A DNA stretch of 64,000 nucleotides from Deinococcus koreensis (GTDB lineage Bacteria; Deinococcota; Deinococci; Deinococcales; Deinococcaceae), in assembly GCF_002901445.1 (NCBI RefSeq), contig NZ_PPPD01000001.1, forward strand, positions 1,649,501 through 1,713,500, in the 5' to 3' direction. Below the pieces are notes generated by a model that was not told the DNA's origin, did not search any database, and was given only the letters and a program-made list of their open reading frames with translations. The translations under genes and the position numbers were made by a program. This document shows positions 47,459-63,423 of the stretch, in pieces; positions within the stretch are counted from its first letter, which is position 1; every line of letters starts with the position of its first letter.

Positions 47459-48895
47459 ATGAATTCGCGTTCTTTGCGGGCCCTGGGCCTTGGAGTGCTG
47501 CTGCTCCAGGCCGGTCTGGCCCAGTCAACCAGTCTGGCCCAGTCGTCGAGCCTGGCGCAGTCGTCCACTCCGGTCATTCCGGCCCTGCCCCCGGCTCCCG
47601 GCGCACCCACCGAGCCCGCCCCCCCACCCGTGCCGGTGGAACCTGCGCCCGTCGAACCTGCACCGGTCGAACCGGAACCCGTCGAACCGGCTCCAGCTGA
47701 ACCGGTGCCCGCCGAACCAGTGCCGGCCGCGCCCGTGCCGCAGCCCCCCCCCGAGCCGCCCAGGCCCGAGATCACCGTGCCGGCCCCCAAGGTCACGGCG
47801 CCGCTGCTGATCAATGTGGAAGCCGCCTGGCCCGCCCTCGTCGGCGGCAAGAAGACCACGGTGCCCTTCACGCGCACCCTGACCATTCCCGGCCCCCGGG
47901 TCGCGCAGCTCCGCCAGCGCGGCGCCATCACGCCGAGCCTGGAGGCCGACCTGAAGGCCTTCATCGCCGGACTGCCCCTCAGCGCCCAGGACGCCCGCTT
48001 CGAGGAACTCTGGGATGGCTGGGCGGTCGTGCAGCGCAACGGCCTGCGGATCGATGAAGCGCGCACCCGCGACAATGTGCTGGCGGCCCTCCTGAACCCC
48101 AGGGCGATCAAGGTGAACGTCGTGGTCACCGGCCAGAGCGCCCCGAAACGCACGCTGGACTTCTTCCTGAGCAGGGGCATCACGGCCCACCTGAACACGG
48201 GCGAGACCAACTACTACGGCAGCAGCCCGGCGCGGATGACCAACATCCATGTCGGCGCCAGCCACTTCAAGGATCGTCTGCTGGACGCCAGCGCGGTCTC
48301 CTTCAACCAGATGGTCGGGCCGGTGAGCCTGAAGACGGGCTTCGTGACCGGTCTGGTGATCGCCGGCGAGCGCACGGCCGACGGGGTGGGCGGCGGCATC
48401 TGCCAGGTCAGCACCACCGTGTTCCGAACCCTGTACGGCGCCGGGCTGCCCATCCTGCAGCGGCAGAACCACTCCTATCAGGTGCATTACTACGACCCCC
48501 AGGGACTGGACGCCACCATCTACCAGCCCACCCTGGATCTGCGCTTCCGGAACGACACGGGCGGCGCTCTGTGGTTCCAGGCCGACTGGAACGACGAGGA
48601 ATCCCGGCTGAGCATCAGCGTGTTCGGCAAGGCGCGCGACTTCACGGTGGAACTGGCCGCCCCGAAGACCCTGAGCACCACCCCCTCGCCGGCCGACCGC
48701 CTGATTCCCGACCCCTCGCTGCCGGCCGGCCAGCGCAAGCAGGTCGACTGGGCCGCGCCCGGCGCCGTCATCGAGGTCACCAGGAAGTTCGTGCGGAACG
48801 GCAAGACCTTCAAGCAGGACGTGCTGAAAAGCTCATACCGCCCCTGGCCGAACATCTATCTGGTGGCTCCGGACGTGGTGGGCGCCCGTCGCTGA
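47459..48895 (+). CDS. VanW family protein with Pro/Glu-repeat stalk
   Basis: A 478-aa exported protein: signal peptide ([15 protein letters not shown]), three imperfect SLAQSS repeats, then a [20 protein letters not shown] stalk (about 58-100). The VanW domain runs about 235-400: [71 protein letters not shown]. Related proteins sit in cell-wall or YoaR-like contexts; the biochemical role is unknown. GATACT (47446-47451) ends 7 nt before the ATG. It is convergent with parB. Confidence 0.88.
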   Translation: MNSRSLRALGLGVLLLQAGLAQSTSLAQSSSLAQSSTPVIPALPPAPGAPTEPAPPPVPVEPAPVEPAPVEPEPVEPAPAEPVPAEPVPAAPVPQPPPEPPRPEITVPAPKVTAPLLINVEAAWPALVGGKKTTVPFTRTLTIPGPRVAQLRQRGAITPSLEADLKAFIAGLPLSAQDARFEELWDGWAVVQRNGLRIDEARTRDNVLAALLNPRAIKVNVVVTGQSAPKRTLDFFLSRGITAHLNTGETNYYGSSPARMTNIHVGASHFKDRLLDASAVSFNQMVGPVSLKTGFVTGLVIAGERTADGVGGGICQVSTTVFRTLYGAGLPILQRQNHSYQVHYYDPQGLDATIYQPTLDLRFRNDTGGALWFQADWNDEESRLSISVFGKARDFTVELAAPKTLSTTPSPADRLIPDPSLPAGQRKQVDWAAPGAVIEVTRKFVRNGKTFKQDVLKSSYRPWPNIYLVAPDVVGARR

Positions 48896-48924
48896 CGTCG
48901 GCGAATACCTCAGGAACAGATCGA

Positions 48925-48950
48925 GGGGAGAGGCCAGCTGGCCTCTCCCC
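48925..48950. terminator. Bidirectional terminator between vanW-like gene and parB
   Basis: A 26-nt perfect palindrome, GGGGAGAGGCCAG and its complement, located between the two convergent stop codons. There is no T-run on either side. Confidence 0.65.
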
Positions 48951-48969
48951 TCCCCTGTCGGGCCTGCGC

Positions 48970-49795
<826 letters not shown>

Positions 49796-49812
<17 letters not shown>

Positions 49813-50566
49813 GCTGCAGCACCTCCTCGGCCAGTCGCTTGTAGGCCGCCGCGCCGCTCGACAGGGGCGCGAAGGCGTTGATGGGCTTGGCGAAGCTGGG
49901 CGCCTCGGACAGCCGGACGTTGCGCGGCACGACGGACCAGAAGACCAGCTCCCCGAAGTGCTGGCGCACCATCGTCTCGACCTCCTGCGACAGGTTGGTG
50001 CGGCCGTCGAACATGGTGAGCACCACGCCCAGCACCTTCAGCCGGGGATTGAGGCCGCCCTGCACCCGCTCGATGGTTTCCATCAACCCGGCGAGGCCCT
50101 CCAGGGCGTAATACTCCGCCTGCAGCGGAATAAGCAGCGCTTCGGCCGCCGCCAGGACGTTCACGGTGAGCGGTCCCAGGCTGGGCGGGGCGTCGATGAT
50201 CACGAGGTCGTAACCATGGACGCTTGCCAGCAGGCGTCCCAGCGCGTCCGGATCCTCCGAGAGTTCCACCCCGGCGCCGGCCAGATCCGGGGTGGAGGGC
50301 AGGACGTCCAGCCCCTTCTGGGCGGTGGGCCGGACGAACTCGGCCACGCGCGAGGGATCGCCCAGGGCCTCGTAGAGCCCCTGTTCGGCGCCGCGCAGGC
50401 CCAGCCCGCTGGTCGCGTTGCCCTGAGGATCCATGTCGAGCAGGAGCACCCGGCGTCCTCCGGCGGCGAGGTAGGCGGCCAGGTTCACCGCTGTGGTGGT
50501 CTTGCCCACGCCACCCTTCTGGTTGACAATCCCGAGTGCTTTCAAAGAATCACCGTCACTTTGCAT
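49796..50566 (-). CDS. parA: Chromosome partitioning ATPase ParA
   Basis: A 256-aa deviant-Walker ATPase: [53 protein letters not shown] and [15 protein letters not shown]. It moves ParB-parS complexes over the nucleoid. The start at 50566 overlaps the rsmG stop by 11 bp. The next in-frame candidate start is seven codons later, close to the conserved ALGIVNQKG, so the start is slightly uncertain. Confidence 0.96.
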
Positions 50567-51293
50567 CCCAGAATAACGGTTGCTGCGCCGGAATGCCTTC
50601 GCGGCGGGGGTAGCGCTCAGGGGTAGGGCGGGTCTTCTCCACCGTCACCAGGGTGCGCCCGTCGCCCAGGATCGGCAGGGCGAAGGGATCGACGTCCACG
50701 ACCCGTCCGCCGACCTCGTGGGCGGCGCGCCCACCGGCCTCCAGCTCATCCGCCTCGATCGGCCCCTTCTGCGCCACCAGCAGGCCGCCAACCCGCAGCA
50801 GCGGAAGGGCGAGTTCGACCAGCACCGGCAGCGCCGCCACGGCCCGCACCACCACCCGGTCGTACCGGGCGCGGTGGGCGGGTTCTCGGGCCAGGGTCTC
50901 GGCCCGGCCGACCAGTGGAGTCACGTTCGGCAGCTCCAGGGCCTGCGCCGTTGCTCTCACGAAATCGATCTTCTTGCGGATGGAGTCGACCGGCGTCAGG
51001 GTCAGTCCGGGTCGCAGGATCGCCAGCGGCAGCGCCGGGAACCCGGCACCGGTGCCCAGATCCACGACCCGCAGGGGCCCCTTCAGATACCCACCCCGCA
51101 GACAGGTGGCCGAGTCGACGAAGTGCTTGAGGACGATGTCGGCCTCGGACTTCAGGGCCGTGAGGTTGAGCCGGCGGTTGCCCTCCTGCAGCAGGTCGAG
51201 GAGCCGTCCGAAGGCCTGCTCCATGTCCGCAGTCAGGTCGAGTTCCAGGCTCGCCAGGCCCTCGCGCAGCAGGCGCTCTCCCTCTGGCGTCAC
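50556..51293 (-). CDS. rsmG: 16S rRNA (guanine527-N7)-methyltransferase RsmG
   Basis: A 245-aa SAM methyltransferase (GidB). [19 protein letters not shown], the SAM loop [17 protein letters not shown] and [14 protein letters not shown] are diagnostic. The GTG at 51293 overlaps the stop of the LAGLIDADG-like gene (GTGA) and gives the normal length; the longer frame upstream lies inside that gene. It methylates G527 of 16S rRNA; loss gives low-level streptomycin resistance in other bacteria. Confidence 0.93.
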   Translation of the reverse strand: MTPEGERLLREGLASLELDLTADMEQAFGRLLDLLQEGNRRLNLTALKSEADIVLKHFVDSATCLRGGYLKGPLRVVDLGTGAGFPALPLAILRPGLTLTPVDSIRKKIDFVRATAQALELPNVTPLVGRAETLAREPAHRARYDRVVVRAVAALPVLVELALPLLRVGGLLVAQKGPIEADELEAGGRAAHEVGGRVVDVDPFALPILGDGRTLVTVEKTRPTPERYPRREGIPAQQPLFWDAK

Positions 51294-51610
51294 AGGCCAT
51301 ACCTCGCCTTCATGTCCTGATAGCGCTCCGAGACATGGGCATCGATGTCGGCCAGCGGCAGGGCGTCCAGCAGGGGCACCAGGGTGTCCCGCAGCAGCCC
51401 GCCCCGCACCATCCATTGGTAATAGCTCCGGCCTCCGTGCGTGTAGGGACCGTACAGCTTGGAACCCGGGCACAGCCGAACCAGGGTGTGGAACAGCTGC
51501 TGATGTCGCGTGTGCATCCGCACGGTGATCTGCGGTTGTTTGCCGTCGCCTCCGAAGTGCCCCTCCCCGATCAGCACTCCCAGCAGCAGGCCTCGTTCAA
51601 ATGCGTCCAA
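51290..51610 (-). CDS. Stand-alone single-motif LAGLIDADG-like protein
   Basis: A 106-aa protein with one LAGLIDADG-type helix at the N-terminus ([17 protein letters not shown]), then a beta-rich DNA-binding-like part ([38 protein letters not shown]). The catalytic acid position of the motif carries Glu (IGEG). Single-motif family members act as homodimers. It is not inside an intron or intein. It starts at TTG 51610 after a GGAGG site and is coupled to rsmG by a GTGA overlap, so it is a resident operon gene, possibly domesticated. Confidence 0.65.
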   Translation of the reverse strand: MDAFERGLLLGVLIGEGHFGGDGKQPQITVRMHTRHQQLFHTLVRLCPGSKLYGPYTHGGRSYYQWMVRGGLLRDTLVPLLDALPLADIDAHVSERYQDMKARYGL

Positions 51611-51623
51611 GGAAACCTCCGTG

Positions 51624-51653
51624 TTGTTTCACCGTCAAGTTTCCCGTGAAACA
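51624..51653 (+). promoter_or_regulatory. parS-like site 1
   Basis: GTTTCCCGTGAAAC at 51639-51652 matches the bacterial parS core GTTTCACGTGAAAC with one mismatch. It is embedded in a 30-bp repeat that begins TTGTTTCACCG and also occurs at 51693. It lies just upstream of the LAGLIDADG-like gene. Confidence 0.75.
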
Positions 51654-51703
51654 TCTTCAGGGTCAAGTCTGGTGTCGCACGCCTCAAGCTTCTTGTTTCA
51701 CCG

Positions 51704-53509
<1,806 letters not shown>

Positions 53510-53926
53510 CTCAACCGAGCAGTGTACCCGCCCCGGGGTCGCCCAACGGTGACGCTGCTTGCTCCCTGGGGCGGGTGCAGCGGGAAGCGAGGCGGTGATG
53601 CGACGAAAGGGGAGGGCCGCAGCCCAAGAGACCCCCACAAGCGTTTTGACACCCGACCTATAGCACTCGGAGTGAGGGAGTGAGGAGCTGCGACCGTGGC
53701 TCTCACCGTCGACCCGCGAATGACCAGTCGAGCGTCCAGCACACAGTTCAAGGCCATTCCGTTGACCAAGCCATCCTGCCTCCGTCCAGCCATCAGAGAC
53801 ACCAGGGCGATATTCCTGCGACACCCTCAACCACTACAATGCCTAACAAGTGTTTTCTAGACAGATTCCTGGCGGCCCCGCGCTGGCCCACACGGCCGGG
53901 GCGCCCAGCGAGGAGGCCGCATCCCC
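53510..53926. other. Divergent intergenic region between mnmG and the oxoacid dehydrogenase operon
   Basis: Contains TACACT toward mnmG (minus, 53526-53521), a TTGACA at 53646 without a matched -10, and TACAAT at 53835-53840 that may serve the E1 operon (leader about 80 nt). No gene is recognised. DnaA-box clusters are not evident. Confidence 0.4.
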
Positions 53927-55047
53927 ATGATTGAACCCCACACCCCAGCCCCCATCCGCTATGTGGCGGAGGACGGCCAGGTCGTGCAGGAATTGCCCGC
54001 GACCTACACGCCGGAACTGCTGCGCGACCTGCACCACACCATGCTCCGTGCGCGCGAATTCGACCGCAAGCTGATCACCCTGCTGCGTCAGGGGCGCACC
54101 ACCTTCTACGCGCAGTCGAGCGGCATGGAGGCGACCCAGGTCGGGCTCGCCCGCAGCATCCGCACCGGACACGACTGGGTCTGGCCCTACTACCGGGATC
54201 ACACGCTGGGGCTGGCCCTGGGCGTGCCCATGTTCGAGCTGATCAGCCAGTGCCTGGGCACCAACTCCGACCCCAGCCGCGGGCGTCAGATGCCGCACCA
54301 CTTCGCCTCGGCGCGGATGAACTTCGTCTCGGTCAGCTCCAGCATCGCCTCGCAGGTGCCGCCGGCCGCCGGCAGCGCCATGGCCCAGAAATACCTGGGC
54401 ACCGACGAGATCACGGTCTGCACCTTCGGGGACGGCGCGACCAGCGAGGGCGACTGGCACGCGGGCATGAACATGGCGGGCGCCGCCGGGGCGCCATGCC
54501 TGTTCGTCTGCGAGAACAACCAGTGGGCGATCAGCACCAACCTGCGCGGACAGACGGCCAGCGAGACCATACACATCAAGGCGAAGGCCTACGGGATGCC
54601 GGGCTTCTACGTCGACGGCAACGACATCGTGGCCGTCATGGAGGTCTGCACGCACGCGGCCGACTACGTGCGCGCCGGCAACGGCCCCGCGCTGGTCGAG
54701 TGCCTGACCTACCGCGTGGGCTCGCACAGCAACGCCGACGCCGACGCCGAGAAGAGCTACCGCACGCGCGACGAGGTGGACGAGTGGCTGGGCCGCGACC
54801 CGATCGTCCGCCTGGAGAAGCTGCTGGAGGGCCTGGGGCAGCCTATCGGCGCCGAGGAGCGGGCCGACCTGATCGCCCGGACGCACCGCGAGGTCGACGA
54901 GCACGTGCTGGCTGCCGAGGCCACCGGCTCGCCGGACTGGCGGATCATCTTCGAGGACGTGTACTCCGACCTGCCCAGCCACCTGCGCGACCAGGCGGCG
55001 GCGCTGCGCTCGGAGATGGAGGGCGCCGCGTCCCAGGGAGCGCGGGC

Positions 55048-55051
<4 letters not shown>
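53927..55051 (+). CDS. Branched-chain 2-oxoacid dehydrogenase E1 component, alpha subunit
   Basis: A 374-aa ThDP-dependent subunit. [20 protein letters not shown] and [12 protein letters not shown], then [20 protein letters not shown] ... ENNQWAIS form the ThDP/Mg motif. The phosphorylation-loop region [20 protein letters not shown] is of the branched-chain type. The overall pattern fits the Thermus branched-chain enzyme better than pyruvate dehydrogenase. It decarboxylates branched 2-oxoacids with the beta subunit and E2. A GGAGG site precedes the ATG; the stop overlaps the beta start (ATGA). Confidence 0.9.
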
Positions 55052-56067
<1,016 letters not shown>

Positions 56068-56131
56068 TGCCCGGACACCAGACACACACCCCTTTGAGCC
56101 CCACCGTCCCACCAGGGGAGGGGAGAGGGGC

Positions 56132-56365
56132 ATGAAGCCTGACCTCTCCCGCATGGTGATGGGGCCGGTGGGGCTGGCCCTGGGCTTCGGCCTGTATGCC
56201 AGTGTGGGCAAGCTGGCCGAGCCCTGGCAGAGCCTGCTCATCGGCGGCATGTTCGCCCTGCTGGGTGTGGCCGCCTTCCTGTACGCCCAGGGCGAACGCT
56301 GGATCCAGGGCCTGGGCGCCCTGCTCTTTATCTACGGCCTGCTGCGGGCCACTGTCCTGCGCTGA
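56132..56365 (+). CDS. Small membrane protein within the oxoacid dehydrogenase operon
   Basis: A 77-aa hydrophobic protein with three predicted spans (GPVGLALGFGLYASV, SLLIGGMFALLGVAAFLYA, GLGALLFIYGLLRA). A purine-rich GGGGAGAGGGG precedes the ATG. It sits between E1beta and E2 in the same orientation, with 64 and 44 bp on either side, so it is probably co-transcribed. Function unknown. Confidence 0.7.
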   Translation: MKPDLSRMVMGPVGLALGFGLYASVGKLAEPWQSLLIGGMFALLGVAAFLYAQGERWIQGLGALLFIYGLLRATVLR

Positions 56366-56409
56366 GCCCTTCGAGAACCGGCCCCCATTCGAGAAACGAG
56401 GTTGATGAC

Positions 56410-57996
56410 GTGAGAGAAGTCCTGTTGCCCGAACTGGCCGAGAGTGTGGTCGAGGGAGAAATCCTCAAGTGGCTGGTGGCCGAGGGCGACCCCATCGCGC
56501 TGGAACAGCCGCTGTGCGAGGTCATGACCGACAAGGTGACCGTCGAGTTGCCCAGCCCTGTGGCGGGCGTGCTCAGCAGACGCATGGCCCAGGAAGGCGA
56601 GGTCATCGCCGTTCACGCGGTCATCGCCCTGATCGACGAGGGCGGGACTGCAGCCGCGCCCGGAGCCACGCAGGCGATCCAGGCCAGCGCGGAGAACCCG
56701 GGGACAGGCGCGGCCACCCTGCCCCCCCAGGCGCAGGAGGAGCGCGAGCAGGTGGGTCAGGAGCACATGGACACCGGCGGCAGCATCGTCGAGGCGGGGC
56801 ACCTGTCCAGGGGCGCCGACGACGATTCCAGCAGCCTGTTCAAGGCGTTCGCCTCGGACGAGCAGGTCAGGGTGCAGGGGCTGGGAGAGCGCAGCGGCAG
56901 CGGGGCGCCGGGCAGTTCCACAGCCGGTACCGGTACCCTGACCCGCGCCCCGGCCCCCGGCCCGGCCGCCCGAGCCGATGGCCGCGTGCTGGCGGTTCCG
57001 GCGGCGCGGCAGCTGGCCCGCGAGTTGGGCGTGGAGCTGACCCAGGTGCAGGGCAGTGGCCCCAACGGCCGCATTCGCGTGCAGGATGTAATGTCCTACG
57101 GGCAGCAGGGGCAGGGGGGTCAAACAGGGCCGGCTCAGCAGACGGCTCCGGCGGCCGCTATTCCTCAGCCTCCAGTTATCCCCCAGACTCAGCCTTCCGT
57201 GGCGCCGGGTGCGCCCGCGTCCGGCAGAGCGGCCCCCGGCGGCCTGCCGGTCGCGCCCGTGCAGTACCGCACGCCCCGGGGCTACGAGGCGCTGGAAGAC
57301 CGCGTGCCGCTGCGGGGCATGCGCCGCGCCATCAGTGCGCAGATGCAGGCCAGCCACCTCTACACGGTGCGCACCCTGACCGTGGACGAGGTGAACCTGA
57401 GCCGGCTCGTGGACTTCCGCGCCCGCGTGAAGGACGAGGCGCAGGCGGCCGGCGTGAAGCTCTCGTACCTGCCGTTCATCTTCAAGGCCGTGGCGGTGGC
57501 CCTGCGCAAATTCCCCAGCCTGAACACCTCCTTCGACGAGGCCACCCAGGAGATCGTCCAGAAGCGCTACTACAACATCGGCATGGCGGTCGCCACCGAC
57601 GCGGGCCTGACGGTGCCCGTCTTGAGGGACGTGAACCACAAGAGCATCTTCAATCTGGCGCGCGAGGTCGTGGATCTGGCGGGCCGGGCGCAGGCGGGCA
57701 AGCTGCAGGCCGATGAGCTCGCGGGCAGCACCTTCAGCGTGACCAACATCGGCTCGATCGGGGCGCTGTTCTCCTTCCCGATCATCAACGTGCCGGACGC
57801 CGCCATCCTGGGGGTGCATTCCATCGTCAAGCGGCCCATCGTGGATGAGCATGACCAGATCGTGGTCGCGCACATGATGTACCTCTCGCTCTCCTTCGAC
57901 CACCGGCTGGTGGACGGCGCCGAGGCCGCGCGCTTCTGCAAGGAGATCATCCGCCTGCTGGAGAACCCGGATCGCCTGATGCTCGAAGGCGTGTAG
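56410..57996 (+). CDS. Dihydrolipoamide acyltransferase E2 of the 2-oxoacid dehydrogenase complex
   Basis: A 528-aa E2. Lipoyl domain about 1-78 with the lipoylated Lys in CEVMTDKVTVELPSP; a long Ala/Gly/Gln linker; the E3/E1-binding domain about 195-230 (AVPAARQLARELGVELTQV...GRIRVQDV); a second Pro-rich linker; and the catalytic core about 290-528 ending in SFDHRLVDGAEAARF with the catalytic His. The start is GTG at 56410; the ATG just upstream is out of frame. No E3 (lpd) gene follows in the window. Confidence 0.95.
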   Translation: MREVLLPELAESVVEGEILKWLVAEGDPIALEQPLCEVMTDKVTVELPSPVAGVLSRRMAQEGEVIAVHAVIALIDEGGTAAAPGATQAIQASAENPGTGAATLPPQAQEEREQVGQEHMDTGGSIVEAGHLSRGADDDSSSLFKAFASDEQVRVQGLGERSGSGAPGSSTAGTGTLTRAPAPGPAARADGRVLAVPAARQLARELGVELTQVQGSGPNGRIRVQDVMSYGQQGQGGQTGPAQQTAPAAAIPQPPVIPQTQPSVAPGAPASGRAAPGGLPVAPVQYRTPRGYEALEDRVPLRGMRRAISAQMQASHLYTVRTLTVDEVNLSRLVDFRARVKDEAQAAGVKLSYLPFIFKAVAVALRKFPSLNTSFDEATQEIVQKRYYNIGMAVATDAGLTVPVLRDVNHKSIFNLAREVVDLAGRAQAGKLQADELAGSTFSVTNIGSIGALFSFPIINVPDAAILGVHSIVKRPIVDEHDQIVVAHMMYLSLSFDHRLVDGAEAARFCKEIIRLLENPDRLMLEGV

Positions 57997-58250
57997 AGGG
58001 GCGCCCGGTGGCTCGCGGAGCTGATTTGATGGATGGCCGCTGGCGTCACGGACATGGACGCGACCTGAAGGCGGGGGCGCCCTTCGTCACGGTGGCGTCA
58101 GCTTGCCGGGATAGTCTGGGCCGTCAGGGAGCAGGACGACTGCTCCTGCACGGCGCTGCAGGCGGAGTCCAGCGGCCCCGCACGCACGCGCCCCTCCCAC
58201 TTTCCGCCCTCCACATCAGCCTCTCGCAGGAGAACAGGTACACTCGCATG

Positions 58251-58673
58251 ATGATCCGCCGCGCCCTCTTCACACTGACCGTCCTGGCCCTCGCCGCTCC
58301 GGCGCAGGCGCTGGAGATGATCGTGTGGGACCGTGAACTCCAGACCAAGCTGGGCGACGGCAAGAGTGTGGGCGGGAAATTCAACGTGCGGATGGTGGAC
58401 AATTACGAAGGCCCGGTCGTGATCCTGTTCGCCCTGACCGACGACGAGAAGGCCCGGGGAAGCTTCCCGAACCTGAAGAGCCGGTACAACGGCCTGCTCA
58501 GCGGAGGCGAGCTGTCCCTGCAGGCCCCCGCCCAGGGCGGCGAGCGCGCGCTGAACACCACGCTGAGCCTGTCGAAGTTCCTGACCCCCTATAAGCTGAC
58601 CCTGAACATCCAGCCTGCCGGGCAGTCGCTGAGCCTGCCCGGCCTGAAGGCCCCCAGCGGGCAGAGCAGGTGA
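58251..58673 (+). CDS. Small secreted protein, family unknown
   Basis: A 140-aa protein with a signal peptide ([19 protein letters not shown], cleavage before LEMIVWD). The mature part is a beta-rich domain of about 120 residues ([39 protein letters not shown]). TACACT (58239-58244) ends 6 nt before the second ATG of a pair (58248, 58251), so the leaderless start at 58251 is preferred; GGAG at 58229 would be too distant for normal spacing. No function can be given. Confidence 0.7.
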   Translation: MIRRALFTLTVLALAAPAQALEMIVWDRELQTKLGDGKSVGGKFNVRMVDNYEGPVVILFALTDDEKARGSFPNLKSRYNGLLSGGELSLQAPAQGGERALNTTLSLSKFLTPYKLTLNIQPAGQSLSLPGLKAPSGQSR

Positions 58674-58796
58674 GCCAGGCGGCCGACCCCGGTAGAGGAG
58701 CCGCCTGGCCGCTGAGTCCACAGGGTAGGATCGTCTCACCGAGCCCCACCCGGTTCCCCCACCCGGTCTTCGTGACCCCGACCTAAGGAGACGTCT

Positions 58797-59456
<660 letters not shown>

Positions 59457-59508
59457 AGTGAGGGCCATGCCGGGAGCCGCCGTGGACACGACCACGTAGA
59501 CTCCGAGC

Positions 59509-60947
<1,439 letters not shown>

Positions 60948-60951
<4 letters not shown>

Positions 60952-62030
60952 CCACTTCCGTCCTCGCCCCGGCCGACGAGCTGCTGGCCCTGCTCACCCT
61001 GCGCTTCACGCCCCAGCTGGGGCCACGCCGGATCGAGGGCCTGCGCCAGCACTTCGGCAGCGCGCGGGCCGCGCTGAGTGCCGGCCTGGGCGAACTGCGC
61101 GAGGTGCCGGGGCTGGACGTGAAGAGCGTGGCGGCGATAGGGGCCGCGAAAGCGGCTGAACAGGCCCAGGCCGAAGTCCTGAAGGCCTGGGAACTGGGCG
61201 TGACCCTGCTGGGACGCGGCCTGGACGGCTATCCGGAGGCCCTGGAAGCGCTGGGCGACCCGCCCCCGATCCTCTGGGTGCTGGGCGACCTGCCCGAACT
61301 GCCGGTGGTGCCACGCGCCGTGGGCATCGTGGGCACGCGGGCCGCCAGCCCGCACGCGCACACCCTGACCCGCCAGATCGCCACCGACCTCGCCCGCGCC
61401 GACGTGACCGTGGTCAGCGGCCTGGCGCGGGGCGTGGACACCAGCGCCCACACGGCCGCCGTGGATGCCGGCGGCGTGAGTATCGGCATCCTGGGCAGCG
61501 CCGTGAACCATGTCTATCCCAGCGAGAACGCGCGCCTCGCCGGCCGCCTGACCCTGCTCAGCGAGTATCCGCTGGGCACGCCGCCCGCGCAGCACCACTT
61601 TCCCACCCGCAACCGCCTGATCGCCGCGCTCTCGGCGGCCACGCTGGTCGTGGAGGGCGAACTCAAGTCCGGCTCGCTGATCACCGCCACGCACGCGCTG
61701 GAGTGTGGCCGCACGGTGTTCGCCGTGCCGGGCCGGGCGGGCGACCCCCGCGCTGCCGGCCCCCACCGCCTGCTGCGCGAGGGCGCCGTGCTCACCGAGA
61801 GCGCCCAGGACATCCTCGACGAACTGGGCTGGGGCGCCGCCCTGGCCCAGCCGCTGCCCGACCTGCCGCCCGAACAGGCCAGGGTCTATGGCGCGCTGAC
61901 CACGCTCTCGACCCTGGACGACCTGCAGGCCAGCAGCGGGCTGCCCCTGCCGGAACTCCAGACCGCCCTGCTGATGCTGCAGCTCCTCGGCCTGGTGGAA
62001 GAGGTCGGCGGCCGCTGGACACGGCGCTGA
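60948..62030 (+). CDS. dprA: DNA-processing protein DprA
   Basis: A 360-aa protein. N-terminal SAM/HhH-like region ([23 protein letters not shown]), central Rossmann domain with [61 protein letters not shown] and [17 protein letters not shown], and a C-terminal winged helix (about 300-360). It loads RecA on incoming single-stranded DNA during natural transformation. The GTG start overlaps the kinase stop (GTGA), yet TATCCT also lies exactly 6 nt upstream, allowing an own leaderless GTG transcript. Confidence 0.95.
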
Positions 62031-62058
62031 GACCGCTCCGTCCCAGGAACCCTCCACC

Positions 62059-62346
62059 TCAGCTGTGCTGCGGGCCGTAGTCCTTCTCCACACTGATCCT
62101 GGGAGAGCCTTCGATGGTCACGCCCTCGCGCTCCGGGGCCCCCAGGGCTTCGAGCACGTCACGCACGCCCACCCGCAGTTTGCCGGCCTCGCCCACCACG
62201 CTGCCCAGCGCGGGGTCGAGCGCCAGGCTCCAGCCGCCGCCGAACCATTCCACGCGGGCGCGCACCACCTCGCCCCGTTCGAGGGCCGCCAGTTCCAGAT
62301 CGTCGATCCGCACCCGGATGCGGCCGTTTGTGAAGCGGATTTTCAT
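62059..62346 (-). CDS. Small protein of unknown function
   Basis: A 95-aa protein ([20 protein letters not shown] ... [18 protein letters not shown]), predicted beta-rich with no signal peptide. TATTCT on the minus strand (62358-62353) ends 6 nt before the ATG, a leaderless start. It is divergent from the epimerase gene with only 17 bp between the start codons and convergent with dprA. Family not recognised with confidence. Confidence 0.7.
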   Translation of the reverse strand: MKIRFTNGRIRVRIDDLELAALERGEVVRARVEWFGGGWSLALDPALGSVVGEAGKLRVGVRDVLEALGAPEREGVTIEGSPRISVEKDYGPQHS

Positions 62347-62363
62347 GGGCGCAGAATACGGGT
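62347..62363. promoter_or_regulatory. 17-bp divergent spacer with overlapping -10 elements
   Basis: CAGAAT (62352-62357) is 6 nt before the plus-strand ATG at 62364, and TATTCT (minus, 62358-62353) is 6 nt before the minus-strand ATG at 62346. The two -10 boxes share five base pairs, so both messages must be leaderless and polymerases would compete for the site. Confidence 0.65.
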
Positions 62364-63326
62364 ATGGACATCCTGATTCTGGGCGGCACGAAGTTCGTGG
62401 GCCGGCACATCGTGGAAGCCTTCTTGCAGGGGGGGCACCGGGTCAGCATCCTGGCGCGCGGGCAGTCGCCCGACGAGCTGCCGGCGCCTGTGGAGAGACT
62501 GCGCGGCGACCGGGGCGAGGCTGGTGGGCTGAACGCCCTGCAGGGCCGCCGCTGGGACGCCTGCGTGGATGTCAGCGGCTACACGCCGGCGGCGGTACGC
62601 GCCAGCGCCGAGCGGCTGCGGGAGCAGGTGGAGCGATACGTGTTCATCAGCACCGCCAGCGTGTACGCCCACCCCGAACGCCACCCGGTGCGCGAGGACG
62701 ATCCCCTGCTGCCCCCCAGCGCCGACGACGTAAACGAGGTCACGGGCGAGACCTACGGCCCGCTGAAGGTGCGCTGCGAGGAGATCGTGCAGGAGGTCTA
62801 CGGCGAGCGGGCGACCATCCTGCGGCCGCAGATCGTGGCGGGGCCCTTCGATCACACGGCCCGCTACCCCTACTGGGTCGACCGCGCGGCGCGGGGCGGC
62901 GAGGTGCTGGCGCCAGGAGACGGCACCGACCATGTGCAGGTCATCGACGCCCGTGACCTGGGCCGCTTCAGCGTGAAGATCGTCGAGGGCGGGATCGGCG
63001 GCGTCTTCAATCTGGCCGGCCCCCGCCTGAGCTGGGCCGAGTTCCTGCAGGTGGCGGGCGCCGCGCCCGTGACCTGGGTGGGCGTCCACGAGCTCAGGGC
63101 CCACAGTCTGGGCTTCCGCGAGCTTCCTCTCTACCTGCCCGACAACGACGCCCAGGGCGGCCTGATGGATGTGGACAACTCGCGGGCGCGGGCCGCCGGC
63201 CTGACCCTGACCGACCCGGCCCAGACGGCGCGCGACACCCGGGCCTGGAGCGCCGGGGCCGGCCTGGAGTACGCCCTGAGCCCCGAGCGCGAGGCCGAGG
63301 TGCTGGCCGCCCTGCGCGGCGCCTGA
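62364..63326 (+). CDS. NAD-dependent epimerase/dehydratase family protein
   Basis: A 320-aa extended short-chain dehydrogenase. N-terminal [19 protein letters not shown] is an atypical GGTKFxG Rossmann motif of the CSP41/isoflavone-reductase-like group. [11 protein letters not shown] and [14 protein letters not shown] are recognisable; the usual Tyr-x3-Lys is represented by [12 protein letters not shown]; then [20 protein letters not shown]. It probably binds NAD(P) and acts on a nucleotide sugar or related compound. Leaderless start from the shared 17-bp spacer. Confidence 0.85.
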   Translation: MDILILGGTKFVGRHIVEAFLQGGHRVSILARGQSPDELPAPVERLRGDRGEAGGLNALQGRRWDACVDVSGYTPAAVRASAERLREQVERYVFISTASVYAHPERHPVREDDPLLPPSADDVNEVTGETYGPLKVRCEEIVQEVYGERATILRPQIVAGPFDHTARYPYWVDRAARGGEVLAPGDGTDHVQVIDARDLGRFSVKIVEGGIGGVFNLAGPRLSWAEFLQVAGAAPVTWVGVHELRAHSLGFRELPLYLPDNDAQGGLMDVDNSRARAAGLTLTDPAQTARDTRAWSAGAGLEYALSPEREAEVLAALRGA

Positions 63327-63332
63327 GGGTTT

Positions 63333-63352
63333 CTCTCTCCCTCCGGAGAGAA
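63333..63352 (+). terminator. Hairpin after the epimerase gene
   Basis: TCTCTCC / GGAGAGA stem of 7 bp with a 4-nt loop just past the stop codon, without a T-run. Probable weak terminator separating it from dnaA. Confidence 0.4.
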
Positions 63353-63423
63353 GCGGGGTGGGTGGTATGCTACCCGCGCACAACAGGCTGACAGCGTTGG
63401 TCGACAGAAGGGAGGTGCGCGTT

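Noticed and set aside
63327..63423. Origin of replication just upstream of dnaA
   Set aside because: No cluster of DnaA boxes or AT-rich unwinding region is visible here; the origin is more likely on the other side of dnaA, outside the window.
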